Shown here: in pieces, positions 47,390 to 61,034 of the stretch
How positions within the stretch are numbered: the stretch's first letter is position 1
Layout: the number at the start of each line of letters is the position of its first letter
NCBI GenBank assembly: GCA_023653785.1
Contig: JAMKCH010036026.1
Location: forward strand, 62,001 to 126,000
Direction: 5' to 3'
Origin: Ophioderma brevispina
Taxonomy: Eukaryota > Echinodermata > Ophiuroidea > Amphilepidida > Ophiodermatidae
DNA: 64,000 nt
Notes under the pieces: model-generated
What the model saw: the letters and a program-made list of their open reading frames with translations, nothing else
Told to the model about the DNA's origin: nothing
The model's database searches: none
Made by a program: the position numbers and the translations under genes

Positions 47390-49720
47390 CTGCTTGGAGC
47401 AAGAAAGGCACAAAATAAATATCACACCCACAAATATCCACGTTATAGTAGTTGCTGCTGTGCGTGTGCTCAAAAAAATTTTAGAAATAACTAACAAAAT
47501 TAGTGCTAGTTTGGTGTCAGTGACACAAGTCCTAATCTACCTTCCACCTGGCCTGCTTTGGAAAGAGGTTTTGTTATTTCAGGGCATATTCCTTTTAAAT
47601 TTTCATACCAATGCTTGGCCTAATCTTGGTGAATTGTATCATGCAAAAAGGAATCTTCCTTTTTGAGTATATACAAGAAAATGTAGAGAAAAGAGGGAAA
47701 CACCCCAAAGAAAGAACTGTGAAATATTTCATGCTTGTCTTGCTAGCTTGAAGGTTCAAAATACGACTTCATAGATAACCCTCACTACCCTGAGACTGGG
47801 AATACAAAGCAAACTCAGTTACAATTAGCCAAGACATTTGCTTCAATTATAAAAAGAGAGCCATGCAGAATTTAAGATTTTTTAAGGACAATGTATTTCC
47901 CTGTTTCTCACTCTTCAAAACCTTGCCCCGCCAATAAAATTGTGATTCATAATTATGTTGGACCATTCAAAAGAGTTGTTGCTTCCGAGTGACCGACATT
48001 GAATCCTAGGGAGTGCAGAGTTCCATCTAATGAGGGAAAGCATTCAAATTCAACCATTATGGAACAAGAGATTGTAGCATGGTAGTGCACCGATATGTAT
48101 ATTGGGTGGGCACTGACCCTAATGATATAGTATAGTATAAAAATCAATGATCCGGGTTCGGAAGATTGAATTATTCCCCAGTGAGTCATTATTGAATTAT
48201 TCCCCAGTGATAATGATTGAATTATTGTACTGCTACTAATATCAGGTATTGCCTAAGCATTGATGCACCAATGGGTGGAGTAGCCTGATTTTGCCCTAAC
48301 CATATACCTCATTTTGTTCCTTGATCAATTGTTGTTCGCTTTCATGGTTATACTGTATTACTCAATTTGAGAATGATACCATCCCCTAGGCCTTGTGTTG
48401 AGTGAAAGTAGGTCTTTGGTCATGGAGACAGTATGATGCTCTTGGGCACGGAATATGTTAATTGGAATTTGCATAATGCTGTGATAATGAGCAGAAAATT
48501 ACATTACTAACCTAGAAATAACAAACCTCATAGCTCACATAGATACCAAGTTGGTTTTTGTTACATATAAAACTAAGAAAGTAAGTGCAAGCTCATCCTA
48601 AAGATCCAAGATTAAATTGCAGACGAGATATTGAGTGCAAGCCGCAAAATGGGTCTGTAGAGTATAACAATCCCCTTCTAAACTGATTAAAATTGGTACG
48701 TTTCAGGCATTTTATTCACTGGCTGCAAAAAGGGTTTGACTTGTATTCTTGATTGCTGCAAGCTTCACCAAGAGCTCCGACTGATTGGTAGAAGGTGTGA
48801 AAATACCAAAGTTAGAGGACGGATATCGTGTGGCATAGTACAGATAACAGATAAACATTGTTTGTTGAGTTAATGCTTGCGTTTGACAACAGATGTTTGT
48901 GAAAAATTGGAGGTTTAAGCTCTTGCAGCAGCACTAATGGATACTTTGTCAACCTAGTTAGCAACACATCCATTGAAGCTACACTTATAACAGAGAATAG
49001 GTGTGTCTACTTTTTGTATAAGCCCTTTTTGTCAGATTTAGGTTTCAGTCAAAGCATTGGAAAATTACATTAAATTGAGCCATTTTCAAAGCCATGTTGG
49101 TGAATATTTTATGACCAGGTCTTTTGTAGTTTTATAGTAGCAGTAGTGTTAGTTGTGTATGGATGGCCCATTGCAGCAGTCCAGTCAGGGAGACAGTGTC
49201 TAGCTAACTGTAGGATCAGTGAACTCTTCACAAACTGTATGGTATGGATTAGTATTGGCTAGTTAACCACACTATAGGCTATCAAAACAGGGAACCTCAC
49301 AGGGCGAGAATTAAGGTGTCACATGCGCGCTATTGATAGCATCACGGTAGTGACATCACAGACACGTTTAAGTATCATGGGTTTAGACAGGATCATGAGG
49401 TAGGTTCTTAATTAGTATGTCTGGACTGTGGAGGTGATGATGTATAATATGAAGGGTTAATGAACTAGGTAAATCAGCAGTTGGGGGCTAAGAAGTGCAA
49501 CAAAGATGTTAAAGGGATACTCATTGATCTTACAAATGGGGCACCCTGAATTGGGGCTTTTTGTCGCTGTCTGTCAGTCATATTTTTGTGTTGCCTGCAA
49601 GAATTGCGAGAGGCACATATTAATCCGTCATTAAGTCCGTCTCTGTGTGGATATGCATGTATGTGTGTATGTTAAAGTTTTTTAACATTTTAAAAATGAC
49701 TTGTGCAAGGACCTCTTAAG
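47390..49720. other. No recognisable gene; one short tandem repeat
   Basis: Two copies of ATTGAATTATTCCCCAGTGA lie at about 48167-48216, with a third ATTGAATTATT just after. A 117-codon frame (47313-47666) begins inside the D element and shows no family features. Nothing else is supported. Confidence 0.45.
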
Positions 49721-49964
49721 TTATAGGGCATTTCGTGATCCACGGACTCGTCCCCCGACTTGCCTCAAAAAAGTTGAGATTTTCATTTAAACCGTTGGCC
49801 TGAGTATGTGTGCCTAATCTTAACGTGCAAATTCGATCTACTCTTAAAGAAAATAGTAATTTTGTATTTTCTGTCCATAAACTCTGGACAGAAATTACAA
49901 CACAGTGGCCTATGGGCCACCGTGATACAACATTTTGCTCATAACATCAAAAAGGCACCTTTAA
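49721..49964. mobile_element. TTAA MITE, family A, copy A5
   Basis: TTAT plus AGGGCATTTCGTGATCCA on the left; CAAAAAGGCACCT plus TTAA on the right. The interior has GACAGAAATTACAACACAGT, GGCCTATGGGCCACCGTG and AAAAAGTTGAGATTTTC, shared with A3/A4 (partly inverted). Confidence 0.8.
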
Positions 49965-50153
49965 CTCCAATTGTCCCCAAACTCAGTCACAGGTTAAGGT
50001 CACATACCAAGGTCAAAGGGTCAGTAGAGTCAACTTGTGCAGAGAGTGAAGAACACAGGGTTCTCAAAAGTAGGTGATATAGTGGTTCGAGAAATGCCTT
50101 GTTTTAAATAGAAATGAAAGGGAAAAGACCTTTAAATAGGAATTTTCTCAGCT

Positions 50154-50659
50154 TTAAAGGGATTAGCAGCGATTGCTAATCGGAAATATCGAAAAAATCA
50201 CAAAATCATATTTTATGTTTTTGTTACTGGCATGGATATGCGAACATACCTTGCAAGTTGGTGGCTTGAAATCCGTGTATTAAAGACAGAAGGCTACTTT
50301 TTATTCTGATTATGTTCATTTTAAAGTGCATATCAAAATTCCGACTGAGATCAAAAAGCCTTCCCGGTGGAATATCCACAGATTTTCAGGGTGATACTGT
50401 GCACCATGTCCTATACAGTTTGACATTTATTGATCTGTTTATTTCTGTACTGGTGTCAACAAAATCAGCTGTTTTAGTGTAGATTTTGAGACACCGTCAC
50501 TGTATGTCTATTTGCGGAAGACGATTATGACCAAATTTGGGGTTGATTCTACATTAAGTAGTTATATGGAAGTGTACCCACTTATCTCTGATTGATAAGA
50601 TTATTAAAAAGATTTCAACATTTTGTCGATTCTCTCGCTTAGGTGCTAAGCCCTTTTAA
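50154..50659 (+). mobile_element. TTAA MITE, family J, copy J1
   Basis: TTAA plus AGGGATTAGCAGCGATTGC on the left; AGGTGCTAAGCCCTT plus TTAA on the right, an inverted pair of about 15 bp. This is the most complete J copy at 506 bp. It matches J2 (reverse) throughout and J3 in its second half. Confidence 0.85.
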
Positions 50660-53600
50660 GTGTCTTACTGTACATTCATTTCATTTACAGTTTTCAGTAT
50701 TAAAACCTTAATATAGGAGAGGAGCAAAATTTAGAGGTAAGTCTAGTAGTCCTGGGCTATAAGATTTAAGCCAAGACTAGGTTCTAGTGAAATATGCACC
50801 ATTTTGGGGTTTAGGTAGCTGTCCGATGACAGCATGTATCCCCCCCCCAACCTCAATGGATTTTTTTAATATCAGAGAAGCTCATATTTTCGTCATGATC
50901 CATTCAAAAGTTTAGGCTAGATAATTTGGGTGTGTTTTTTTAAACATGCTTCAGCAAAAGAGGTCATAACATGATATATGAAAAAATAGGACCATTATTC
51001 ATTAACCAAAATGAACTCTCTATAAGGATAGACGAATTGATGTTGTTTTGGCAGCCAGTTTCAGAGGATATGACAGGCAGCATGCTATCCAACCCAGGAA
51101 ATCCTTTTCTAAGGATGGGACATGCAGAACTGGCACACATAGCCTCGGTATGCATTGAAGCCAATAAAATGTCACTATTTAAAATGATGGAATGATCATT
51201 TTACATGTAGCATATGCATGTGTTTAAGCAGCAAGATTGAATTTGAGTATGTCAATGCCTACGGGTTACCCATTTCATCTTCTGTGTCTCTTTCCATGTA
51301 GGACTCAAGTCTGTCAATATTGAACGAACTTCAAGTGAAGAGAATTTGCTTGCTTGGTTGATGGGCAGAGGGTGTTTTGAACAATACCATAATGCATTGT
51401 AGTGTGCCTATACTTTACTGTACTAAACACATGTCAATTACTAAAAAGTGTTCCAAAAGTTTAAGAGCAAAAAGACATTTCATAATCATGCTAACAATTC
51501 CTAAGTACTAACTCTTTGTGGCCTTAAATGGAGATAAACGTAAGGTTTTTTTTTTGTGTTAAGAATATGATTTTTTGTGGGATCACATGACTCTATTGAG
51601 GTGAATTTCCCAAAAACTGGTGCATTGTGGGATTGACTCAATACACCCTCTGGTTGATGGGTTGGTTACAGAGCTCAATACTGATGAAGAAGAAACTGAC
51701 TTGGCTTGCCTCCCATACAGTTGATCATGGCCATGCAAAGCATTTTGGTCACAGTTGTGGTTCAAATGCAAAGACCTGATGATCATATCAAATCTCAATT
51801 TAAGTAGCAGCACAGATCCTTTACTAGATTTGAGCTGATACCAGAACAACCTGTTTTATTCAGGGAGGGAAAGGACTCGGAAATTTCCAGAAATTCCAGA
51901 AATTTAGCCATTATAAAAAGAAAATCCTTGAAATGTATTTTCTGTTATATTTATGGACTTGGGTGATGTTTTATATAACCCACATTTTTGGTAGGGGGAT
52001 ATACCCCTTAAACTCCTTATGTAGCCTTTTGTTTGGATGATTCCCAAATAAAAGTTTAGCGTCATGCCCATGTGTGTGGCCACTAGGGCAAGGGCCGGAT
52101 CAATTTTTAAGGAAATCAATGATATGCCCACTGCACCCGTTTATTGAGAGGTAGGGGAGGGGAAGGGATAGTGTTTTAAGTTTTTCGACATTATGTCCAT
52201 GTGTTCATGATATTACACAATCTACGATAACATAAATTGTATGAACTGTAAAAACAGTTCATTGGTGAAAATAGTAATCACATCAATAAAAAATACTTCC
52301 AAAAAGCAGATGAGTTGTGAGCCTCATAGCCATTATCCACTTCCTTTGTCTGACACAGGTACACCATGTCTTTGATTTGTTGGCTTACTTCAAGGTCCAA
52401 GTAGTGAGCTTATGCTACTATGACACCATATCATAACATTACAATGTTCAATAATTACTAACCTCCTACAATTTTATGATGTTTGACAAATGTATGTTTA
52501 TGCAATTTGGGCCAGATGGTACCTGGTGGCTTATATGTAGCTAATGCAATATAAGTCTGATAATTGTTTTTTTTTTTTTTTTTTGGTGGGGGGGGTTTCC
52601 AGACATACAATGTTAACTGATAATGCAATTAGTGAATCACTTATAATTATGGACATCCACATTGCATGTAATTGACTAAGTCCAAAACTTTCCCATACCA
52701 GCTTTAAACTGGGTAATTAAATGATGTTCATTTTTGTATGTTTGTGACCACAAAGAATAAAATTTTCCCCAAGTAGGAGGACATTAATAATTTTATTTTT
52801 CTCCTAAGATCCTGAGCTTTTCCTTTCAATTTCACATCAATTTCACACCTCCTTGAATCAAAATGCACTACCACACTTACATGTCAGGGCAAATTGATTT
52901 GTCGTCTTTCCCCTCATCCAACCCATACCCTGCCTGCAGAGTCGGCATGTAGCTTATAAGTGTAGTCCATGTAAATCTGCACAGTACCATGTATGTCATG
53001 CATAAACCGCCAGACCCAATGTAATCAGGAATTTGAAAGAGTAGAGAGAGTGAACATTAGATTTCACAATTTAGTTGAAATATTTGGTTGTGGCTTCATT
53101 AATGGGGAAAGAAAACTGTGCATGTGGCTACAAAATGCGATTTTGACTTCACATAGTGGTTAAGGCTCATCATACTGTACTGAAGTCTCTTGCTGTAGAG
53201 ACGGCCAAAATGTCCTCAAATTATGGGGGGCAAATTTCTTAATGCTTTCTTACTTTAATAAGCTAACATGTATGAAGTAACGTAATAAAAATATTTTTTT
53301 TAAGTAGTGGGTTTCAAACAATTGTGTGATTGGGAAATTTCCCCCAACTATTTTTTTGTTCAGATAACTAAGAATTTAGTACATGTGATGCAGCATTTTA
53401 AGGAGAAGGGAAATATGTTAGTTTTTATGTGTGTTTGAAAAAAAGCTGCCTGGCGCATTTTCAGATAAAGTTTACTTGATTTTCTCCTCAATTTATCATT
53501 TCTGAGCATAGCTATGGTTTGTAGGAAATTTTAGGTCATCCCTTTGTGTAATATTTGCATTGACGCTAGTTTAGTTTCAAGACTTCAATGAGGATTAATA

Positions 53601-54973
53601 TTCCCTGACTAATAAAAGCTCTTGTAATCCTCACTGCAACACTCACTGAAACCCAGAATTGCAATATTCACAGAGAAATAACAACATTTTCTAGAAGTCA
53701 TTTATAAATGGATAAACATTTTGATCATACACTGGGGAAAATTTGATATATTTTTCAATGTTTTCCTTTACTTTTAATGTAATCATTATAAGGAATGGCC
53801 AACATAACATGTCAAAAACTTTTTTTATTAAATGTTGCCACCCCAACCACAATACCATGGGGAATACACAAATTAGCAAAGGAACAATGCATTTTTCAAC
53901 CAACCCATTGGAAAATCCTTCTCTAAAATGTACAACACAGATATCTAGGCATAATAAATGCATAATTAAAGGACTGGTTTGTTAACAATGGTCTTTTTAT
54001 GCGACAGAATCACATTTTGGCATAATTTTTTATACCCTTCACACTACTCTATATTAATGTTTTAGTTCATTGACAGACATACTGCACTTTTTGTACTGTT
54101 TGTGTTAAAATGGTCCATTCTCTACCATACCTATTTTGGTTACAAATGAGTCATAATTACATTATACTCATCATTCTTACGTCTAAAGCACATGAATACT
54201 AAGTCGGTGAAAGATGTCATTTTGCAAAATAGGTCAAGCCCGATTTTGAGACTGGCATATAAATTTTGACCGGAAGACTGGGTTATATTTTCCAATTACA
54301 TCCTTAATTATTTCGGGGTAATGAATTGGTAAAGTTACAAAAGATATAATTTGCCTTTGTCTGAAGTCTTATGAAGTGATGATACAATGCAATATACCCT
54401 CCTTTCCGTTTTGCAGTTCGATTGTGCTTTGCTTATGCGTGTTGCTGAAAGTATATAATGTATACCCTGTGTCGCGACTTCGACTTCGACGAGTATAGGA
54501 AAGAAGTAGTAGCTGTCACACAACAATTTGACTCTGAAGTTCCCTGTTACATTTGAAAAAGGTCTTGATCCAAGAATTTGGAAGTCTTTCCTTTTCAGCT
54601 GTATTTCTCCATTCTACATTAATCAATTTTAGGGGAAAACTTGCAAGGACAACTTGACTTTGACCAACTTGATTCAGGGCGAGAGTGGATTGTATTTTTA
54701 AAAAATAAGGCTGAAGGCCGGCAACATTTCCTTTTCAGAGTTCGGTTAAGGTGTGTTTTTGTTTTCAAACACTCGACCTGCAGTGCTGTTTGACTGATGA
54801 GGGCTCAAATGTAAATTTGGCCTGAAATACCCTTTTTTTCAGTTGATACTACAGATAAATTAATTTTGTGAATTACCTAAAACAAAAATAAATTTGGCAT
54901 TGAACGAAATCAAGTACAACTGTCCAGATGGCCACTGGGGGGAACTATGCTATATGTAGGTGTATACTGTCTC
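50660..54973. other. No recognisable gene; short repeat pieces
   Basis: AT-rich DNA. The segment at 51590-51700 repeats part of 7981-8070. TTTTTGGTAGGGGGATATACCC near 51990 resembles the TTAAAGGGGTATATTCCC motif near 58965 in inverse, suggesting one more repeat end. A T-run followed by GGTGGGGGGGG lies at 52567-52598. No exon or RNA gene is supported. Confidence 0.4.
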
Positions 54974-55331
54974 TTAAAGACACTACAGTGATTGAAAAAT
55001 ATTTGAAATTTGCAGGAATAGCTTCAAAGTGCAAGGGTAAGTCGTAGAATTCTCCATAGTTACCTTTTCCAGCTGTAAATTGACAGAAAAGGAAGAAAAC
55101 GGCAGTGTTCGCAGATAACGATTCTCCATTCCATTACGTGTTTAGTAAGTGGCGTTTCGGACAGTATGACTAAAATCTCTGAGTCTGTCCTTATTAGGTT
55201 GCTCTGGTCTTATCATTTGCAGGGTATGTTCGGATACCTGTACTGTTTTTTTGCTACTGCAAAAAATCTGATTTTTTTTGATGATTTTTTTTCGATTTGC
55301 TGATTTAGCCAATCACTGATAGTGGTCTTAA
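54974..55331 (+). mobile_element. TTAA MITE, family C, copy C1 (uninterrupted)
   Basis: TTAA plus AGACACTACAGTGATTG on the left; CAATCACTGATAGTGGTC plus TTAA on the right. It gives the empty-site reference for C2. Interior: ATATTTGAAATTTGCAGGAA, GACAGAAAAGGAAGA, GAGTCTGTCCTTATTAGG. Confidence 0.87.
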
Positions 55332-55982
55332 GTACACATTTGGTTTTATACTTTAGAATTAGCATAACGAGTTAGAGCTTTCATTATAAGCACTCTACAC
55401 TGTGAGTCCAGTGGGAGCAGAGTATTAAGGTTGTCCCACAAATGCCATGGTATTGTTGTTGTCGTGGCGATATCACAGGCACGTCCAAGTGTGTACCGGG
55501 TCAGGAGGTAAGGTTTAATTAGGTTTAGAAAGAAATCCAGGTGATGCGTCACCAATGAGGTGGAGGTGGAGGAAAAGTATCGCTTGATATATAGGGCATG
55601 TCGGCAGCTTGAGGGTTTAAAAGGGACCAGGAATGAAGATAATGATAATGATGAGTGGTATGTGCGGCTAGATTGTGGTGGAATGGGTCTCTGTAAATAT
55701 ATTGATTGAATCCAGTGGAAGCTCTTGAAGTAAAAAGTCATTTCCGATTGTTGGAAATTGAATGTTCCCCAGAGGTATAAGACCTCTTTAAAGGTTAGTT
55801 GTGCGTTACTGAAGTGGTTCTCAGAATAGTAGGTAAAGTAAACCAGTGTTTTAGCGACACTTAATAGGGAAACTAAGCCTTAAAGAACAGCAAGCATTTG
55901 ATTTATATACATATAAAATATTCCATTAAGAAATTTCATTATCTTCAAACCCATTCCCTCTCAAAATAAAGACTATAAGATG

Positions 55983-56798
55983 AGGCCAAGAAAAAAAAAA
56001 ATTGTTTGACCAACTCTGCCCTTTCCCCCGACCGACCCAAAAAAATCCGAAAAATCCGGGTCGCGTTTTTTTTTTTTTTTGAGAGTGAAATTCTCAATTT
56101 GAAAGTTTATGGACATAACATCACTTCCATTTTTGTTTAAACTGTTGTTTTAATAACGATGAAAAAACCTTATATATAAAATATAGAACCCCTCGCCAGG
56201 TATTAGTATATTGCCCTCTGCATCCGAATCCTAGAGTTTGTGTCTGAATATGTCTAACAGGTCCGTGTCGGGTACAAGCACTCAATTGAGCGATTTTCAG
56301 ATAAATTCAGTTAGATCACATCAAGTAAATGAATTAGTCACAAAAAAAATTTATTTTGCCAATTTTACTTTAAAATAACAGCGGTAAAAAAAAAATCTCT
56401 CAGGAATCTTCTGTCGTCTGTTATCTAATGATCAAGTTAAAAGTTGGGATTTATTTAAGAAAAGAAAATCACACTTTGAGATTCACACGCTATTTCGTAC
56501 ATTTCTGTCAGGGAAAAGGTTTTTTATGACATTTCGCAGACATTTAAGGGTCTGTTTGTTGGATTAGCTGCAGTATTTGGCCCCATGGCACAATGGTGCA
56601 GAGAATTTGTGCCATTCACGATTTAAGCAACAGTAGGCCTACAGACATAGCATATACATGTACAAAAACCAGCTTTGTATAATTTAGAAATATTCTTGTT
56701 CCTTAAGAAAAAAATTTAAAAAAGAAAGCGACCTACCGACCCAATTTTATTTTTTTTGGAGGTGAAAGGGCAAGCAAACAATTTATTTTTCTTGGCCT
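55983..56798. mobile_element. MITE with AGGCCAAGAAAAA termini
   Basis: Left AGGCCAAG with an A run, then TTGTTTG and TCTGCCCTTTCCCCC. Right GGTGAAAGGGCAAG, CAAACAATTTATTTTTC then TTGGCCT. The two are inverted copies over about 50 bp. The left interior has CCGACCGACCC and the right interior CTACCGACCCAA. Flanking bases (GATG / GATC) leave the target duplication unresolved. No transposase. Confidence 0.78.
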
Positions 56799-58233
56799 GA
56801 TCGTGGGTGAATCATTTTTAACTTTGTATGAACATCCACAGGCCCCCACCAAGAATGCAGGTGAAAGCCGCAATTCATCCATCACCACTAAGAAATGTTT
56901 CAATATTTATGTGTATTTTCAATGTAGGACACCTGTATGACCGCTCAATGGCATTCTTTGGTGGGCATGGGCTACGTCATCCAAAGTCAAATGGAATTCA
57001 CCCAAGACACTGAATTAATATTTTTATCTTTTAGAAACATTTTTGAGACATTGAATTACTCCTATTTGAACAGTCAGTTTTTTTGAAAAAATGTGCAATC
57101 AAATCTTTCAGGTTTTTTGTTCCCCTTTAAGACTTTTTCCACAGTATGCTTCAATGACCTTAATGGACCATTTTTATTTATTGAACACTAATTTGTCCAT
57201 TTTTTATAGATATTCTGAAGAAGAGGGGTTTTAGAAATTAATAATTTTTTTAAAGAAGTTCTTTCAAGAATTTCATAAGCCAATTATTCTGAATTTTCCA
57301 CTAGATATACAAGGTTATTGAGATACGATTCAAACTTGAATGTACAAGTTACTTTACCATTTTTTATTTCAGAATAATTGAGGCAAAAAATGCAATAGGA
57401 AACACCCATTCCTCCGTCAAAAACCCTGCAGGCCTTCTTTTCCCTTGCACGAAACATAATCATATGGAAAAGTTTGCGGGGTAATTATGAATATAAAATT
57501 CCCGATTGGCATTGACGTTATTGATTGAATTTCTTTTTCCCCCCCTCTCTCTGTGGCATGGAATTAAGGCACGTAGAAGTCCAAGAGATGGAAAGAGGCA
57601 GAGAGGCTCCGGTAGTCAAATATGGCCAAGGTTGAGAATATAGTTCAATCTCAATTCCTTGGCACAGTCCAGTAGCTTGCATTTACCAAATATATTTTGA
57701 AAATACAAAACCCCTTTTTTTTTTGGGTATGATATATTCATACCCAGATTCACAATATCGTTCATGTGAATGATGAACAAGTACAACCCACTGAACTGTG
57801 TCCTTGGTAATGACTTAGTTGGTAACTCATAGTGATTGACTACATATAGAGAAGCATACTCTGGCATATCTGGTGTCTGTTTTTGTAGGCAGTCAAAGTA
57901 ATTTCACTCAATGAAAGTGTTGAAGCTTGATAATATGCCTCTTTTAGGGCGACCCTCCCTTCAGTAGCAAAAAAGTTCACATAAATGAATTACCATTGTA
58001 TGTCTTGAAAAATGCAAACCTTGAAACTTGGGCCTAATGGCTCAGGTCCATATCTCCATCTCATTTCTAATTGGGTGATGACAAGCTATTCTAGGCAATG
58101 TTCCCCCAAAAAAAATGTCCCAAACCTGAATTAGATCTAAATTTGGATACAACCAATGTATTAGTAGTGTGATTTCTATCAGATGTAATGATTATCAAGA
58201 ACCAATTCAGAACTGAAATGATAAGTATGATGA
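56799..58233. other. No recognisable feature
   Basis: AT-rich DNA with several T and A runs. No splice-flanked exon, RNA gene or repeat end was identified. Confidence 0.35.
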
Positions 58234-58715
58234 CTTAAAATATTTTTGGCATGGTTGTAAAACTTTTCTATACATTATGCCTCACCCGAAATGATTAAGC
58301 CCACATCAGCACCCTTATGGTTAACAGAACGATTTTATAATTAAGTGACTGCCCGAGTGCATTAATTTCAGCCGATGATGGAAATAGCGTTTAAAAACAC
58401 AAGAACACAAATGGCAGAGTATTCCCACTGCATGCCCATGTGTGACCGGTCTGTGCCTTTGGGTGTTTTTAATATCAAAGTACGCTTCTATGGATATTCA
58501 TGTAAGCCACTAGTTGATTAAAGTTACATGGCTAATTGACAGTAATTGATCACAAACTTGCATTTTAAGGGTGTTTCATCTCTCTAAGAAACATTCACAT
58601 GACTACCTGTACAAAAACTTCCAGTGGAAGCAATGCATTATGGGAAGCTACTGTTATCTTCTCTGGCCTAGACTATCATTTGCGAGCAAAATTGAAGACA
58701 TTTTATTATTTTTAT
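58234..58715 (+). mobile_element. Family H MITE, copy H3
   Basis: TTTTTGGCATGGTTGTAAAAC, CCTCACCCGAAATGATTAAG, GTGACCGGTCTGTG, TGGATATTCATGTAA and GACTATCATTTGCGAGCAA align in order with H1, H2 and H4. Terminal repeats are eroded. Confidence 0.75.
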
Positions 58716-59468
58716 GTTTTAACTAAGATTTAGTATTCTCTGACGTATGGGGATACTTTTAATTTCTATTCAAGCCAAATGGCTAGATTAATGTGTTAAA
58801 TTCAACAAAATCTCAGTGAGGATTTTTTAAAACTTGACCAAAAAAGAGGAGCCAGATAGCCTAAAGCTCAAATCTTCGAACCTGAATTTTTATTATACTT
58901 GGAGAATAATTTGAAGATGCATATTTTAAATAATATCACCAGTTTCATGTCATTCTTACTTTTAAAGGGGTATATTCCCTCACACATACAATAAACTCCT
59001 AGTAGAGCATTTGGCATAAGCACCATGAATAGCACTTTGATGGGCATACACGTATATCAAGGAGGCAGATTTCTTCCTGAATGTGTAATATGCAATAGTG
59101 CAGGTTGATGCCGAAGTCGATATGGCAAGATTTTGTTTCAGGCGCACACAGGGTTGTTCCTAAATCACATTTGCCCAGACACGGATACTTTAATGATAAA
59201 AGAGCATATGACTCGAAAGTGTGGTGCACTTGAAATATTTTTTCTCTTATAATCCACTTTGTTCTTTTTTAACAGTGAGCACTTATCATTACACTATATA
59301 AGGGGTTAATGGGTTTCCTTTGGACGAGTTTGGAACTGTAAGCTTTCAACAGGAATTGCTCTAACTTCAGAAGGACAAAGAAAAACATGTAGACTGTCAC
59401 TTACCTACTGACTGTGTAGTGCATATCATTGTTCATTTGTTGAAGAAATATGAGAAAGCTTTTAAAGT

Positions 59469-59745
59469 TTAAAGAGACACCTGCACATTTGAAAATTAGT
59501 GCACCCTCAAGATTTTCAAAATTGGTATTTTTGCATGGTTGTAAAGCTTTTATATATTAGTCCTCACCTGAAATGATTAAGTCCCAATGGGTAAAAACAA
59601 TGTTTTCATATTACAACTACTCCGGAGTGGTTTTATTCAATAGACAGTGGATTGTGGTGTTAAACACAAGAAAACGCACACCGGAGTTGATTCCCACGGC
59701 ATCCACCCTGTTAGACCGGTCAGTGACATTTGTGGCTTAATCAGA
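59469..59745 (+). mobile_element. Family H MITE, copy H4 (3' truncated)
   Basis: TTAA plus AGAGACACCTGCACATTTG gives the best-preserved left terminus of the family; the reverse of H2 has AAAGACACTGGCACATTTG. The interior CTCCGGAGTGGTTTTATTC and GACCGGTCAGTGACATTTG match H1. The copy stops after TGTGGCTTAA. Confidence 0.8.
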
Positions 59746-60093
59746 TCTTCTGTTCTAATTCTAGACCACCTCCACTCCCAGCATATCAGGAAGAAAAAAG
59801 TAACATATTTTTAGTATGAGTCTTCTGTGGAGAATTAGTAGTGGTATTTCCCAAAGGTTCCCCTTTGCTCCAAGCAGTACCAGTCACACTTAACAGAGGT
59901 TTTAATGTTTAGGTTTGTTTGCCGTCAATAGTGCTTTAATTCAACTTCCTACTTGATTCTTTTAGGGCGAGCGAAACACAGAAACAGTTTAACCTTTTCG
60001 TTTTCAGTGTAACCTCTTTCCCATTCTAATAACGTAACATTACCGCAAAATTGTCTTACATGCTGCATCCCTACAAACACACACACATCTCAG

Positions 60094-60210
60094 GCCGAAG
60101 AGGAGGAGGAAGTTGACATTGATCTAAATGATCCCGAAGTAGCGAAAGCCGCCATTAAAATCCAGGCTGGGTTCAAAGGAATGAGGATAAGGAAACAGAA
60201 GAAGGACGAG
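60094..60210 (+). CDS. Internal exon with acidic stretch and IQ calmodulin-binding motif
   Basis: A 117-nt exon (39 codons, phase 0 at both ends) lies between an acceptor (ACACATCTCAG) and a donor (GAG then GTATAA). It begins AEEEEEVDIDLNDPEVAKA, continues AIKIQAGFKGMRIRKQ and ends KKDE. Residues about 20-33 fit the IQ consensus (I/L)Qxxx(R/K)Gxxx(R/K), and an acidic patch precedes them. This acidic-plus-IQ order is typical of small calmodulin-binding proteins such as PCP4, neurogranin/neuromodulin and insect igloo, which bind apo-calmodulin. The glycine before the basic half is kept. A paralogous, frame-broken exon lies at 45665-45877, so the gene probably carries several such units. No start, stop, promoter or other exon was found in the window. 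Other IQ proteins remain possible. Confidence 0.8.
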
Positions 60211-61034
60211 GTATAACATCAACGCACTTAAGCCGTCAGACATCACACTTCCTGTACTATTAAAGGATACACATCACCACCACCACAAGCGGCTTTTCTT
60301 TTTCATTTACATTTTGTTACCCATTCTCTTGTGTTTTTGTTTTGATAGTTGACAAATATTTCATTTTTTCCTCTCTCTCTAGTATTCCAGTATTATTTGT
60401 TTGCATGCATCTGTATATTTAGTTTAGATCTTTATAATTTTTGTCAGGCAGCACACACGATTGATACATATCCAGGTCAAAATTCTATTTGAACCTACTT
60501 AATATGGGTTTAGTTTGGATCAGTTAAAAACAGCTATAAAACCAGTTGAAAACCAGTTCAAACAGTGAAATGGACAAGCTTGGTGATAAACCATTTGATT
60601 ACACAGTTGAACACAATTGAAAAGCCTAAACAATGTGAAAAGTGAAAAAAAAAATTCTACTTGATTTGACTGGAATTTTGACCTTGGAAGGTGTGTGTTG
60701 CCAATAGTCTATCTGAAACTGATGTGCTTCCTCAGTGTGAAAGAAAAAGAAATAAGGAGTGGGAGCTAGTTAACTGCTTAATACTTAATCTGGTTAAGCT
60801 AGTAATCCATGAGCGGCACTCAAGATCTGCGCAACAAAGATAGATTCCTTAAATTGCTATAATTACTACTGCTCTTCAACATCAATGCAAGCAGTGTTGT
60901 AACCTATTGAACAATTGAATGGGGAACATATCTTCTCGGACAGAGTATATAATATTATTACATCACCCAGAGAAGCAAAGAAAAGATAATCAAGTTAAGC
61001 CTAATGAAGTGATTCAGTTTTAAACTTTCAGGCT
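60211..61034. other. Probable intron downstream of the IQ exon
   Basis: AT-rich, no further exon recognised. A CTCTCTCT tract lies at about 60371. Short pieces resembling AACCAGTTGAAAACCAGTTCA (60540-60570) form a local repeat. Confidence 0.4.

Noticed and set aside
55346..55741. 131-codon minus-strand open frame
   Set aside because: No recognisable domain, low-complexity Ser/Thr patches, and no splice or homology support. It abuts MITE C1.
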